The notes: generated from the letters alone by a model not told the origin. DNA of 64,000 bases from Semisulcospira habei (GCA_036245525.1 BTPG01000006.1:87632639-87696638); one strand, 5' to 3'; positions 59,201-63,990 are shown, counted from the first letter of the stretch. Made by a program: numbers and translations.

Positions 59201-62200
59201 GATGTACAGCCGACACACGGCAGGCAGACCTTGTGCGAATCCGAGGGCCACTGGAAACCTCCACACTGAGTGCAGGTCATCAGGAGGGCACTCTCTGCCG
59301 AAGCGGTAGCGGGAGAAGAGACGTCCATGTCGCCACCGGCGAACGGGCGGGAACCAGCCGGTCTGCCAAGCGAAGCCAACCAAGGAGGACGCCAAGCGAA
59401 GAAGCGCAAGCGAAGCTGCAGCGAAGCAAGCAAGAAGCGAAGCAAGAAGCGAAGCAAGAAGTCACGGCGAACTCGAGTACCAAGACCGACCGGTCGAAGC
59501 GAGTGCGAGAGGCTAGAACACGTCCGAAGGTCGTGAGCCTACGTAGCTGACTGGCGAGTCAGGTGACTCGGAACCGGATAGGCAGGTCCGGGAGACAACT
59601 CTTGGCCCCTCTGGAGGGTTCCCCGAGTGCCTCCCGGGTTGTGTTTGCACACAACGGGTTCGTAGGCTAGAATTTGAGCACGTAGTAGACACTCCCATTT
59701 GTCATGTCATCGGTAATGTTTTTGATGAAATAAATAACAGTGACACCTTTGATCACTAACCCCTCAGCTCAAGTCTGTTGGTGACTTAGTACTACCTTTA
59801 ACCCTTTTAGCCTCGAGGTCCCATTTCTCAAATTTTGGAGTTGTTGCCTAATGACTATGTACCAGTTGTAGGTGATGGATTGACCATGATAATTCAAGGG
59901 TAGGGCCAGATTAGCTTGGCGCCTTCAGGCGCCCAGCTAATCTGACACTACCCTTGAATTATCATGGTCAATCAATCTCCTGCTGTAGGGACTCAGGGTT
60001 AAATGGGTTAACTTTTCCTGTAAGATGCTCTAGACTACACAGCAAATACATTGTGCAATCAATGCATCAATATTCTCATACAGCAAACTCTTCATTTCAT
60101 ATGCAATGGAACCAGTGTGGATGTCCGCACACTAACACATTTTATATAGGTCCGAGTTTCACAGTTTATTGGTGTCAATCAACACATAAATACTTGTCTG
60201 TACTCACTTATGTTCATCCCTTATAATACGGTGTACATCTAACATCATAACATGAATAAGGAAAATTTCCATATAAAATCTTTTTACACAAGACTTACTC
60301 TGAGACTTCAAATGCATATTGGTTGATAGTTTCTATGGCCGAGCGGAAGGGGATCTTGGTAGTCAGTGTGTGTCCATGGTATATCACTGGGTCATCATTG
60401 GAACCATCCCAACAGTCAACTGCACACAAATAACATGGGAATATAACATTGAAACCTTAAAGAGTTACACATCACGAACAAACGGGGATATATTATGCAT
60501 AAGAATCCTTAGTCACGTAATAAAAATCTGCAAAAAAGGGTATCAATATGTTTTAGAACCAGCACAAGTTGTATAAACACACAAATAATCCACTGCAAAG
60601 GGTCTGATCATGTAAACAATTTCCGTCAGAGGGTTTGATAACTTGCTAACTCATTTAATGTACCCCACAAAAATAGCTGCGGAAGCGTCATTGTATAGCG
60701 TTGCCACAACGCTATACAACACTTTCACAGCTACTGATGTGGATAGACTTCAATGAGCCTTAACCCTTATCATTTGGAATACACCATTGTGTGAAATAAG
60801 TTTGACTAAAATAGTTCAAGGGTAGTGCCAGGATAGCTTGGCGCCTCTAGGCGCCAAGCTATTCTGGCACCACCCTTGAACTAAAGCCATTGGTCTATAT
60901 CCTTATCTGTAAGTACTATAATGTAGCTTGCATATGGCAGTGTACAAATTTGAAGCTTTTAGCCACAGTATGATATGGGTTAAGCTATTGCCTGTAGCAG
61001 TGATAACACGTACAGTTCAACAAATAAACTAAAATGAACAAAGTATTGCTGTTTTATTCATTCATGTTATTAAAAAAAAAAACACACAAAAAACAAAACA
61101 AAAACTAAACACTTTAAATCCATACAAGTCAATAAACAGCTGTGTGTTACTGAATAATGTATCTGTGATTGCAGCAAAAATTGATATGAGCAGACAGCAT
61201 GGGACCCTCTGTCAAAGTGTTAGGGCGATAAAAAAACCTTTGGGATTTTGAAAGAGGCTATAAATGAAAAATACATCTGCTGTTATTTGCCAAGAGCCAT
61301 AATGTCTGTTTTTTCATTATATAACAATGACATACTGTTTTTTGCCTCTTATGGCAGATGAAGTTTGTGCAGTACTCACGTTCCACACAACGACACCCTT
61401 TCCTCAAGGCTCGGATATAACCATCCACATGCGAGGGACCTTTCAACTGGTCCTCCATGAGGTATCTGTGGGTTAAAAATAAACAAAAAGTGTACATCCA
61501 CTGAAAGCAACTCTATCCACAAAATGGGAATAACAGGTTAATTGTTCACAATGTCTCCTTTTAAAATGTGCTTATGTCTTGTAATAACGCTGTACAAAAG
61601 GGCAAACTTAAGAGGTCTGAATGTCATATATTGAAAGTCTTCACTGCTCTTTTTCCACTTTGCATGCAGGAGAGATCCCCCGATGCACACAAGGGGCAGT
61701 AGGAAACCGCTGTTTTGTGTGCCTTCTCACATAGGTTGTGAAAAGACGAGTAGAAAGATCTAAGCTGAGGCAAGACAACACTGAAAACACGTTAAACCCA
61801 TTGAAGCCCAAGGCCGCATTTCCAAATTTCGGAGGTGTCATCTAACCAGTATGTACCAGTAGTAGGAGATCGCTCGACCATGCTAATCCAAGGGTAGTGC
61901 CAGATTTGCTTGGCGCCTGTCGGCGCCAAGCTAATCTGGCACTATCCTTGAATTAGCAAGGTCGGTCCATCTCCCGCTATAGTGTGTCGGGGCTGTATAC
62001 AGTGGAGTCCGTATAACATGACTTTCTGGGGACAGAGAAAATAAGTTAAGTAAAACGTATTTCATGTTAACCTATTTAGACTAAAAACTGTTTACAGTCT
62101 GAAAGAAGAGAGTGTGTGGGAGATGTGCTAAGAATCAAAGCCTATCCTTGCTTGCGTGAGTGAGTAATTAGACAATGAATCAGTCAATCTATCAGTCATG

Positions 62201-62385
62201 GAGTCGTTGAGTCACTGTTGGAGTCGATAATAATAATAAACCCACGTACAGATGGAGGTGGACTTACGTATTGTGAGAGGATGCGATAAAGTAGTGTGTG
62301 AGAGGGTGGTTCATACTCTGGCAGACGGACAGGTGGTCAGGGTCGAACAGGCCACACTCCTCCGACAGCAGAAAGGCCGTGAAAC
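28258..62385 (-). CDS. PLCL: Phospholipase C-like protein (PLCL/PRIP family), 18 coding exons, 5' end off window
   Basis: Join on -: 62385-62268, 61465-61380, 60419-60299, 47380-47212, 46655-46560, 38485-38383, 37274-37095, 36457-36279, 35539-35401, 34552-34406, 33955-33858, 33005-32718, 31962-31894, 30670-30617, 30122-30030, 29403-29308, 28775-28682, 28262-28258. All introns are GT-AG and phases close, giving 710 residues. Order: X barrel half ([30 protein letters not shown]), acidic linker ([18 protein letters not shown]), Y half ([29 protein letters not shown]), C2 ([31 protein letters not shown]), and a helical C-tail ([15 protein letters not shown]) typical of PLCL1/PLCL2, not PLC-delta. 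Vertebrate PLCL proteins are catalytically inactive and bind Ins(1,4,5)P3, GABARAP and phosphatases. Here the second catalytic His (YHGHT) is kept. The PH and EF-hand exons are expected to the right of 64000. Confidence 0.93.
28325..28440. repeat. P-family hairpin, degenerate
   Basis: Only partly complementary arms (AGTGCCTGATTAGCTGAGC ...); in the PLCL intron next to its last exon. Confidence 0.45.
28450..28640. repeat. V-family MITE
   Basis: Long arms TGTCATTAAAGACCATCATT and inverse, with an extra GACAGCCACAGTCACAGC spacer; ends about 40 bp before a PLCL exon. Confidence 0.65.
28682..28775 (-). CDS. PLCL: PLCL exon: C-terminal tail
   Basis: Acceptor TTGTGCAG, donor GTGGGT. Encodes [20 protein letters not shown] and [11 protein letters not shown], comparable with the low-complexity end of vertebrate PLCL proteins. 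Confidence 0.8.
29308..29403 (-). CDS. PLCL: PLCL exon: C-terminal helix
   Basis: 32 codons, [20 protein letters not shown] and [10 protein letters not shown]; acceptor TTCCACAG, donor GTGACT. Confidence 0.9.
29435..29621. repeat. P-family TTAA MITE
   Basis: 187 bp between TTAA sites, starting TTAACCCATTGCATCC; 32 bp from a PLCL exon edge. Confidence 0.8.
29701..29824. repeat. P-family MITE, truncated
   Basis: The left TTAA end and one hairpin arm only; breaks off at a GT-rich tract (29824-29860). Confidence 0.6.
30030..30122 (-). CDS. PLCL: PLCL exon: C-terminal helix
   Basis: 31 codons, [18 protein letters not shown] and GLRGRKLAK; acceptor TGTTTTAG, donor GTATGC. Confidence 0.88.
30340..30447. 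repeat. R-family palindrome with left TTAA end
   Basis: TTAACCCCTTCACTG; palindrome 30382-30447 with arms GAGGTATAGATCCTCATGAG and near inverse. Confidence 0.75.
30617..30670 (-). CDS. PLCL: PLCL exon: C-terminal helix
   Basis: 18 codons, [18 protein letters not shown]; acceptor TTTCTGCAG, donor GTGAGT. Confidence 0.88.
30802..31015. repeat. P-family TTAA MITE
   Basis: 214 bp, TTAACACATTTCA / TGAATGTGTTAA ends, hairpin arms over 40 bp with one or two mismatches. Confidence 0.82.
31213..31304. repeat. Q-family MITE
   Basis: TTAACCTTTGGCTGTTCATG; arms GGTGGTTTTCGGTCGTGGTG and inverse. Confidence 0.7.
31328..31845 (+). mobile_element. piggyBac-like deletion derivative, 518 bp
   Basis: Perfect 13-bp ends CTCATTTCCTACC / GGTAGGAAATGAG, bounded by TTAA (left copy mutated to CTAA). 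Inside, from about 31517, a frame starts [16 protein letters not shown] neighbouring frame then reads an acidic Ser/Asp/Glu-rich stretch ([20 protein letters not shown] ...), the kind of N-terminus seen on many piggyBac transposases. The rest of the transposase is absent. The transposase reading is inference from composition and context; the boundaries are directly visible. Confidence 0.7.
31894..31962 (-). CDS. PLCL: PLCL exon: C-terminal region
   Basis: 23 codons: [23 protein letters not shown]. Acceptor CGTTTCAG, donor GTGAGA. Confidence 0.88.
32287..32510. repeat. P-family TTAA MITE
   Basis: 224 bp with TTAA at both ends, inverted relative to the 23017 copy; hairpin arms perfect except one or two bases. 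Confidence 0.85.
32718..33005 (-). CDS. PLCL: PLCL exon: C-terminal region
   Basis: 96 codons, acceptor CTTGTGAAG (a second in-frame AG 3 bases on is possible), donor GTAGGG. Encodes [40 protein letters not shown] and [19 protein letters not shown], a PLCL-specific tail. Confidence 0.9.
33050..33135. repeat. Q-family element
   Basis: Arms GGTAGCATTTTTTGTCGTGA and inverse; ends diverged. 45 bp from a PLCL exon. Confidence 0.6.
33205..33293. repeat. P-family hairpin
   Basis: Perfect arms apart from two mismatches; followed by partial Q (33295-33345) and S (33346-33413) elements. Confidence 0.7.
33605..33680. repeat. C22 run followed by A-rich tract
   Basis: 22 C then about 50 mostly A; a low-complexity intronic tract. 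Confidence 0.8.
33858..33955 (-). CDS. PLCL: PLCL exon: end of C2
   Basis: Acceptor GTTTTCAG, donor GTCAGT. Encodes [12 protein letters not shown] and [14 protein letters not shown]. Confidence 0.9.
34029..34187. repeat. P-family MITE with changed arms
   Basis: Both hairpin arms carry the variant GTGTCCGAATAGC / GCTATTCGGACAC instead of GTGCCAGAATAGC; the right end is GATGGGTTAC. Confidence 0.8.
34406..34552 (-). CDS. PLCL: PLCL exon: C2 domain
   Basis: Acceptor GTTGCAG, donor GTGAGG. Encodes [20 protein letters not shown] and [18 protein letters not shown]. Confidence 0.93.
34593..34683. repeat. Q-family element
   Basis: Arms TTCTGTCACTAGTGCATTTT and inverse around a GATCCCTGCAGGAATC centre. 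Confidence 0.65.
35081..35251. repeat. P-family TTAA MITE missing one hairpin arm
   Basis: TTAACCCTTTTAGCCC left and GGGCTAAATGGGTTAA right; the inverse arm is deleted after CTTGTCGCC. Confidence 0.75.
35401..35539 (-). CDS. PLCL: PLCL exon: C2 domain
   Basis: Acceptor ATTTCAG, donor GTCAGT. Encodes [20 protein letters not shown] and [19 protein letters not shown]. Confidence 0.92.
35866..36078. repeat. P-family TTAA MITE
   Basis: 213 bp between intact TTAA sites; long near-perfect hairpin. Confidence 0.82.
36279..36457 (-). CDS. PLCL: PLCL exon: end of Y domain
   Basis: Acceptor ATCAACAG, donor GTTTGT. Encodes [34 protein letters not shown] and [13 protein letters not shown] leading into C2. 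Confidence 0.93.
36542..36755. repeat. P-family TTAA MITE
   Basis: 214 bp; arms carry the GATTAGC variant on both sides. Left TTAA intact, right CTAA. Confidence 0.82.
37095..37274 (-). CDS. PLCL: PLCL exon: Y domain
   Basis: Acceptor GGTTGCAG, donor GTAGGT. Encodes [31 protein letters not shown] and [17 protein letters not shown]. Confidence 0.92.
37353..37604. repeat. Composite of S- and P-family elements
   Basis: The left half of an S element, then a P element lacking its first about 28 bp, its right TTAA (37568-37571), then the right half of the S element ending in TTAA. The left junction is internal to P, so recombination or deletion followed the nesting. Confidence 0.65.
37782..37958. 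repeat. R-family MITE
   Basis: Palindrome 37782-37843 (GAGACATAAATCCTCATCAG and near inverse); right end GGCAGCAAAGGGGTTAA. Confidence 0.65.
37998..38213. repeat. P-family TTAA MITE
   Basis: 216 bp, TTAA at both ends; hairpin with perfect 35-bp arms except one lost base. Confidence 0.82.
38285..38377. repeat. P-family TTAA MITE, truncated, touching a splice donor
   Basis: 93 bp; one hairpin arm and the core are deleted. Its right TTAA ends 5 bp from the PLCL exon at 38383, so it supplies intron positions +6 onward of the 5' splice site. Confidence 0.75.
38383..38485 (-). CDS. PLCL: PLCL exon: start of Y domain
   Basis: Acceptor TTGTTGCAG; donor GTACAT, weaker than consensus. A truncated P-family MITE begins at intron position +6. 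Encodes [20 protein letters not shown] and EDFPASQQK; frame and phase fit both neighbours. Confidence 0.85.
38667..40600. other. Interior of the long TTAA element, no gene recognised
   Basis: A/T-rich; a C16/A-rich low-complexity tract at 38826-38880; only short open frames with no recognisable domain. Confidence 0.5.
40600..44515 (+). mobile_element. Near full-length APE-type LINE, single long ORF
   Basis: A GC-rich 5' region of about 650 bp, then the open ORF at 41256-44483 and a very short 3' end. Both limits are judged from the change in base composition and end of homology-like sequence, so each may be off by tens of bases. It lies inside the long TTAA element in a PLCL intron. Confidence 0.8.
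41256..44483 (+). CDS. LINE ORF: endonuclease-reverse transcriptase, 1075 aa, intact
   Basis: Retrotransposon protein that nicks target DNA and reverse-transcribes the element RNA. Residues about 1-270 form an APE endonuclease: CWNIRTM (Asn13), LSEVR (Glu49), [16 protein letters not shown] and TDHRLVRCK. Residues about 490-790 form the [60 protein letters not shown] and LLFADDAAL (FADD at 756-759). The C-terminus has a CSHC...H...C finger. No stop or shift interrupts it and every catalytic block is present, so this copy could be recent or active. No RNase H domain was seen. The start is the first Met before the endonuclease; the frame is open further upstream, so an earlier start is possible. 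Confidence 0.9.
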   Translation: MTTTTGLNVACWNIRTMLDKADSGRPERRSALIAHELRRLNIDIAALSEVRLPDEGSLQELGAGYTLYWSGRPASERRLSGVGFMVKTSIATKLENLPTGHSDRIMSMRLPLRHQQHVTLLSVYSPTLLAEPAEKDKFYTDLRSLIQSTPADDKVIILGDFNARVGQDSEAWKGVLGKHGVGNCNDNGRLLLEFCAEQQLVITNTTFQQKDSRKTTWMHPRSKHWHLIDYVLVRQRDRSDVLLTRVMPSAECHTDHRLVRCKLRLHFKPKPKKWGPPKKKLDVASLQRDDVKAAFQTDLQRRLKDTADPADSSPETLWEELKTAIAKSSAEVLGFARKKNKDWFDENDVEIQEHLAKKRAAHQAHLAQPSCPVKKSAFRLVCSSLQRKLRDLQNEWWTRLAQRTQLCADNGDYRGFYEALKAVYGPRHLVQSPLRSANGQALLTDNTSILNRWSEYFQSLFSAERTVQEAVVLQIPQLPVKVELDEPPTAEETLTAIHQLKSGKAAGIDGIPPEIWKHGGTALHNKLHDLFLCCWEEGTLPKDLRDAVVITLYKNKGEKSDCSNYRGITLLSIAGKILARLLLNRLVPAIAEDQLPEGQCGFRANRSTTDMVFVLRQLQEKCREQNKGLYVTFVDLTKAFDTVSRQGMWQILERLGCPPKFLNMIVQLHEDQQGQVRLNNDLSEPFPILNGVKQGCVLAPTLFTIFFSMMLKQATVDLDDDDAVYIRYRLDGSLFNLRRLQAHTKTLDQLIRELLFADDAALVAHTERALQRITSCFADAAQLFGLEVSLKKTEVLHQPAPKTVYRPPHITIGESELKSVHQFTYLGCIITSDAKLDKELDSRLAKANSAFGRLFKRVWHNQQLKTGTKISVYRAVVLTTLLYGSESWALYRSQLRLLERFHQRCLRTILGIHWSDYVTNVEVLEQAETVSIEALLLRTQLRWAGHVSRMEDHRLPKITLFGELATGHRDRGAPKKRYKDCLKKSLSACQIDHHQWSSLAVDRDTWRSTIYKAAVSFEDSRRASLKDKRLRRKNRDAATQNSGHTFPCSHCGRTCLSRIGLRSHEQACRRRGQLL
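45015..45092. repeat. 78-bp palindrome bounded by TTAA, abutting the long TTAA element
   Basis: TTAAATCCTGCGCATTCC at the left and GGAATGCACAGGATTTAA at the right; the centre CCGCTATAGCGG is perfect. It shares TTAA 45015-45018 with the element to its left. Part of the arm (GAGCACCTTGCTCAG) is repeated at 45106-45120. Confidence 0.8.
45093..45938. other. PLCL intron, nothing recognised
   Basis: No coding sequence or clear repeat apart from the arm fragment at about 45106. Confidence 0.5.
45939..46213. repeat. R-family TTAA MITE with a nested Q element
   Basis: TTAACCCATTCACTGCCAG left, GCAGTGAAAGGGGTTAA right. The TTAA inside its left half is split by the Q element at 45987-46079. Its right TTAA is shared with the P element that follows. 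Confidence 0.8.
45987..46079. repeat. Q-family MITE nested at a TTAA of an R element
   Basis: TTAA at both ends. The R copy at 62689-62903 shows the unoccupied site (ATCTGTGTTAATTTCTTGC), so one TTAA became two on insertion. Confidence 0.85.
46210..46433. repeat. P-family TTAA MITE
   Basis: 224 bp with TTAA at both ends, same subfamily as 32287-32510 and 60760-60983. Confidence 0.85.
46560..46655 (-). CDS. PLCL: PLCL exon: acidic X-Y linker
   Basis: Acceptor TGTCCTAG, donor GTAAGT; 32 codons. Encodes [20 protein letters not shown] and [12 protein letters not shown]. The VTDEDE-AE block is characteristic of PLCL linkers. Confidence 0.9.
47039..47129. repeat. Q-family MITE
   Basis: Arms GTGCTTTTTGTTGAGGTGAT and inverse, perfect centre ATTCCTGCAGGAAT; 83 bp from a PLCL exon. 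Confidence 0.75.
47212..47380 (-). CDS. PLCL: PLCL exon: end of X domain
   Basis: Acceptor TATTTTACAG, donor GTATTT. Encodes [20 protein letters not shown] and [14 protein letters not shown]. It follows a 12.8-kb intron filled by the nested DIRS-B/DIRS-C insertions. Confidence 0.92.
47455..47532. repeat. 78-bp palindrome without TTAA
   Basis: Arms GTCCTCTGGCCGATGTTAGC and onward to GCCTGTG, with the inverse on the other side and at most two mismatches. Unlike the other families no TTAA or CCC ends are seen. Confidence 0.75.
47736..47796. repeat. Half Q-family element next to DIRS-B
   Basis: TTAACACTTTGGCTCTG ... GAGAGCCAAACGGTTAA; the central arm is shortened. DIRS-B starts 2-3 bases after its right TTAA. 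Confidence 0.65.
47837..48006 (-). repeat. DIRS-B right (3') inverted terminal repeat
   Basis: Inverse of 59547-59716 with a single difference (CCAATG for CCGATG). Confidence 0.88.
48055..48076 (-). repeat. DIRS-B ICR, first part
   Basis: GTCATGTCATCGGTAAGTATTT, limited here to the segment before the DIRS-C insertion; it continues at 54158. Confidence 0.85.
48092..48258 (+). repeat. DIRS-C left inverted terminal repeat
   Basis: Inverse of 53950-54117. Confidence 0.88.
49085..49570 (+). repeat. Three diverged direct repeats in the DIRS-C 5' region
   Basis: Blocks with GTACATATGTTGTT, CACCTTAG-GCTTG-CGGCAGTG and TTGCTGCACTGCT recur at about 49090-49180, 49185-49285 and 49445-49560. Non-coding; possibly regulatory repeats of the element. 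Confidence 0.65.
50250..53110 (+). pseudogene. DIRS-C gag remnants with internal repeats
   Basis: A Cys-rich block (CKLCGGFQ ... CLLCAGC ... [12 protein letters not shown]) lies at 50725-50850, matching the DIRS-B gag N-terminus. A block around GGGATCCCGCTGGGGGTCCC then CCGCCTCTCCCAAGAGCCTG recurs near 50530, 51155, 51490 and 52970. A Ser/Arg-rich part (51700-51960) and [12 protein letters not shown] (about 51985) follow. Many frame breaks. Confidence 0.65.
53330..53710 (+). pseudogene. DIRS-C tyrosine recombinase trace
   Basis: Scattered matches only: [12 protein letters not shown] (compare [10 protein letters not shown]) and nucleotide similarity to the [12 protein letters not shown] and FYLRDL regions around 53500-53650. 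No usable frame. Confidence 0.5.
53812..53898 (+). repeat. DIRS-C internal complementary region
   Basis: 87 bp; the left 31 bases are the inverse of 48077-48107 and the right 56 bases the inverse of 54102-54157. Confidence 0.9.
53950..54117 (+). repeat. DIRS-C right inverted terminal repeat
   Basis: Inverse of 48092-48258 with one extra T and one substitution. Confidence 0.88.
54158..54222 (-). repeat. DIRS-B ICR, second part
   Basis: Starts TTCGAAAAAATACGTTTT and ends in the DIRS-B 5'-end sequence (ATTTCATCAAAAACATTACC). Confidence 0.85.
54326..55270 (-). pseudogene. DIRS-B tyrosine recombinase, one nonsense codon
   Basis: Catalyses integration of the circular DIRS DNA. The N-terminal part reads [20 protein letters not shown] and [20 protein letters not shown]. 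Box I is [15 protein letters not shown] (Arg), box [18 protein letters not shown] (His and Arg, about 54518-54529), and the nucleophile is in [10 protein letters not shown] (Tyr codon 54419-54421). All four catalytic residues are present. A TAG at about 54864 stands where DIRS-A has CAG (Gln), so the frame is split by a single C-to-T change into an upstream part fused to RT/RNase H and a downstream 173-codon part. Confidence 0.85.
55240..57517 (-). pseudogene. DIRS-B reverse transcriptase and RNase H, frame-disrupted
   Basis: [60 protein letters not shown] and NYLDDL (YLDD active site). After [10 protein letters not shown] about 25 residues present in DIRS-A, the segment with DDGKSDLSPSRRFGHLG, are missing, removing a late palm/primer-grip block. 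RNase [41 protein letters not shown] and [19 protein letters not shown], in another frame (56175-55237). A 30-base G run on + (56188-56217) causes that shift; a second shift near 55300 returns to the first frame. The RT start overlaps the gag end by about 260 bases, as usual in DIRS. Confidence 0.85.
56188..56217. repeat. G30 homopolymer inside DIRS-B pol
   Basis: DIRS-A has only about eight C at the matching coding position (11709-11716). The expansion gives a run of Pro codons and a frameshift; it may be slippage or an assembly error. Confidence 0.8.
57258..59328 (-). pseudogene. DIRS-B gag-like protein in two overlapping frames
   Basis: The likely start is [13 protein letters not shown] (59328); the frame is open upstream to 59457. 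A Cys-rich N-terminus follows: [34 protein letters not shown] long Arg/Ser/Pro-rich middle (about 58350-58900) leads to [20 protein letters not shown]. At a G10 run on + (about 58128-58137) the frame must change to continue with [20 protein letters not shown] through [10 protein letters not shown] to a stop at 57258. With one slip at the homopolymer this is one protein of about 690 residues. Whether the slip is a mutation, an assembly error or a programmed shift cannot be told here. Confidence 0.75.
59547..59716 (-). repeat. DIRS-B left (5') inverted terminal repeat
   Basis: Inverse of 47837-48006; the terminal segment continues to 59731. Confidence 0.88.
59798..60011. repeat. P-family TTAA MITE
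   Basis: 214 bp with TTAA at both ends; arms carry GATTAGC on both sides. Confidence 0.85.
60299..60419 (-). CDS. PLCL: PLCL exon: X domain, YHGHT block
   Basis: Acceptor GTGTGCAG, donor GTAAGT. Encodes [18 protein letters not shown] and [18 protein letters not shown]. His is present at the second catalytic position. Confidence 0.9.
60760..60983. repeat. P-family TTAA MITE
   Basis: 224 bp; near-identical to 46210-46433, implying recent spread of this subfamily. Confidence 0.85.
61380..61465 (-). CDS. PLCL: PLCL exon: X domain
   Basis: Acceptor AACCCACAG, donor GTGAGT. Encodes [20 protein letters not shown] and RKGCRCVE, including the conserved Glu of the Ca-site strand. Confidence 0.9.
61792..61996. 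repeat. P-family MITE
   Basis: TTAAACCCATTGAAGCCC at the left; hairpin 61880-61961; right end diverged. Confidence 0.7.
62268..62385 (-). CDS. PLCL: PLCL exon: start of X domain
   Basis: Acceptor GCGCAG, donor GTAAGT. Encodes [18 protein letters not shown] and [14 protein letters not shown]. The His of SSHNT aligns with the first catalytic His of PLC enzymes. Confidence 0.9.
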
Positions 62386-62452
62386 CTGCGCGCAAAACAC
62401 TCAAGCCCTTTGATTGCAGAGAAAGAACGAACATGATCCAAGTACCCCACAA

Positions 62453-62636
62453 GTGCAAGAGACATAGATCCTCATGAGCCCCCGCATCCGCGGGGGCTCA
62501 TGAGGATCTATGCCTCTTGCTGACGCCATGTTGAAGCGGTGTTCCTAGGGTGGCCGGGGCTCTGTGGCGTTAAAATAACAAAAGCGAAGAAACACAATAC
62601 GTGTCGACTGGCAGTGAAGGGGTTACAACAATAAGC
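62453..62636. repeat. R-family MITE
   Basis: Perfect palindrome 62455-62522 (arms with GACATAGATCCTCATGAGCC) and right end CAGTGAAGGGGTTA. Confidence 0.75.
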
Positions 62637-62688
62637 AAAGGAAAAAACTGAACTGACAGCATAGGGTCACTGTAAATCAGTGCAGTCT

Positions 62689-62903
62689 GACCCTTTCACT
62701 GCCAGTGAACGCAGACTGTTCCTGAAATCTGTGTTAATTTCTTGCTAAAGACCCCCCAGCCATCCAAAGCATGTGGACGCAAAGCGGTGTAAGCAAGAAG
62801 GCATAGATCCTCACGAGCCTCCGCATCTGCTGGGGCTTATGAGGATCTACGTCTCCTGCATTTGGGTGATGTTTGCTTTGTGTCCCGGCTGTGAAGGGGT
62901 CAA
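62689..62903. repeat. R-family MITE with unoccupied internal TTAA
   Basis: Left end TGACCCTTTCACTGCCAGTG. TTAA at 62734-62737 corresponds to the site filled by a Q element in the copy at 45939. Confidence 0.75.
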
Positions 62904-63389
62904 CTCATTGACGTCTAAAAATGACTTTCATACCCATGAATCACTCTGGCGTTTATTTTTAATTTTTTTTGCAAGATGAATGGTAGAATGGTATTAGAAG
63001 CTATTCATGTCCCCCCCCCCCCCCCCCCCCCCGCCCCCCCCCCCACTCACCCTGCCCCCCATCCTGTGATATTTCAGTGTCTGCTGGAGACAGTGCAGGA
63101 TGCCACACAAGTGTCGCACACAGTGCAATGCTTTTTTTTAACACATGTACCCTTTTACGATTGTGGCTGTGTTGTTCTGTGAGAGCATGTATGCATTAAT
63201 CGTAGGAAACGATCCAATATTTGAGTTATCATGATTACGAATCACGTACCTTTTTAGTAAGATTCGCTATCGTTAGCATAGACAGCGGAACTGATTGTCT
63301 TTTGATACACGGAGTTGAATCCCGAAGAGTCTAGAAACTGCCCGAATAATCACCATTGTTTTCTGTGCATGTGAAGTTAGCAGCCAGTA

Positions 63390-63990
63390 TGTGTTAAGAA
63401 AAGTCGTGTATTTTCCAGAGAATGCGGGCAAGGTCGTGAACTGTCTGGCGTACTCTTGTGTGACGTTATAACGCGCCAGGATTTCCCAAAATAGGGGCTG
63501 GAAATAGCAGCCAGATTTTTGTAGACCATTCTTGTGTATTCTTTTTCATTAATATTTATGAGTTTTGGTTACGTATTCTTTTCTGATTGGTTGTGTTGTA
63601 TGAATTTGCTCGATTATTCTGGAAAGCATACCACTATAAAAAATGGTGCAAGGAAGCACGTGTGTACATTGTTCAGTGGTAGAATTGCAATGTAACAGCG
63701 TCAGTACATTGTTCAGTTGTATAATTGCAGTGTATCGTAAGCACATTGACATTGAGAGAGCTACACAAGGTATCGTGGTTCATTGTCAGTGACGGAGTTA
63801 TGCAGTGTATGGTGATGCACATTGTATGAGAGACGCATTGTGTCAAAGTGTTGACATTTGGCAGAGGAGACATTGTATCAGTGTTGGTGCATTTGTAAAT
63901 GCATTGTTTGGAGATCGCATCGCTGAAATAAAATATTGTTGGAAATATTACTCCAGTGTGGTCTACATCCTTAAGCCACGTGTGACAGGT
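63390..63990 (+). promoter_or_regulatory. Possible LTR or promoter-like region
   Basis: Contains an inverted CCAAT (63579), TATAAAA at about 63634, an AATAAA at about 63927 and a TGTTAAG start / GTGTGACA end in the order expected of an LTR. No second LTR or internal domain is inside the window, so this is a weak call. Diverged repeats of ACATTGTTCAG lie just after the TATA box. Confidence 0.25.

Larger units (their letters stand above)
47799..59731 (-). mobile_element. DIRS-B: DIRS retrotransposon in a PLCL intron, split by DIRS-C
   Basis: 5' end at 59731, 3' end near 47799. Inverted terminal repeats 59547-59716 and 47837-48006 (170 bp, one mismatch). The ICR is present but divided: 48055-48076 plus 54158-54222, with DIRS-C in between. 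Coding order on -: gag (59328-57258), RT/RNase H (57517-55240), tyrosine recombinase (55270-54326). Most of each frame survives, with breaks at two homopolymers, one RT deletion and one nonsense codon. No DAM-type methyltransferase was seen. The host junctions lack a target duplication. Confidence 0.92.

Noticed and set aside
28258..62385. PLC-delta as the - strand host gene
   Set aside because: The X and Y blocks alone would allow it, but the VTDEDE-AE linker and about 200 residues of C-terminal tail after C2 are PLCL features; PLC-delta ends after C2.
63605..63760. Tandem minisatellite
   Set aside because: Only two or three diverged repeats of ACATTGTTCAG; too few and too irregular to call.
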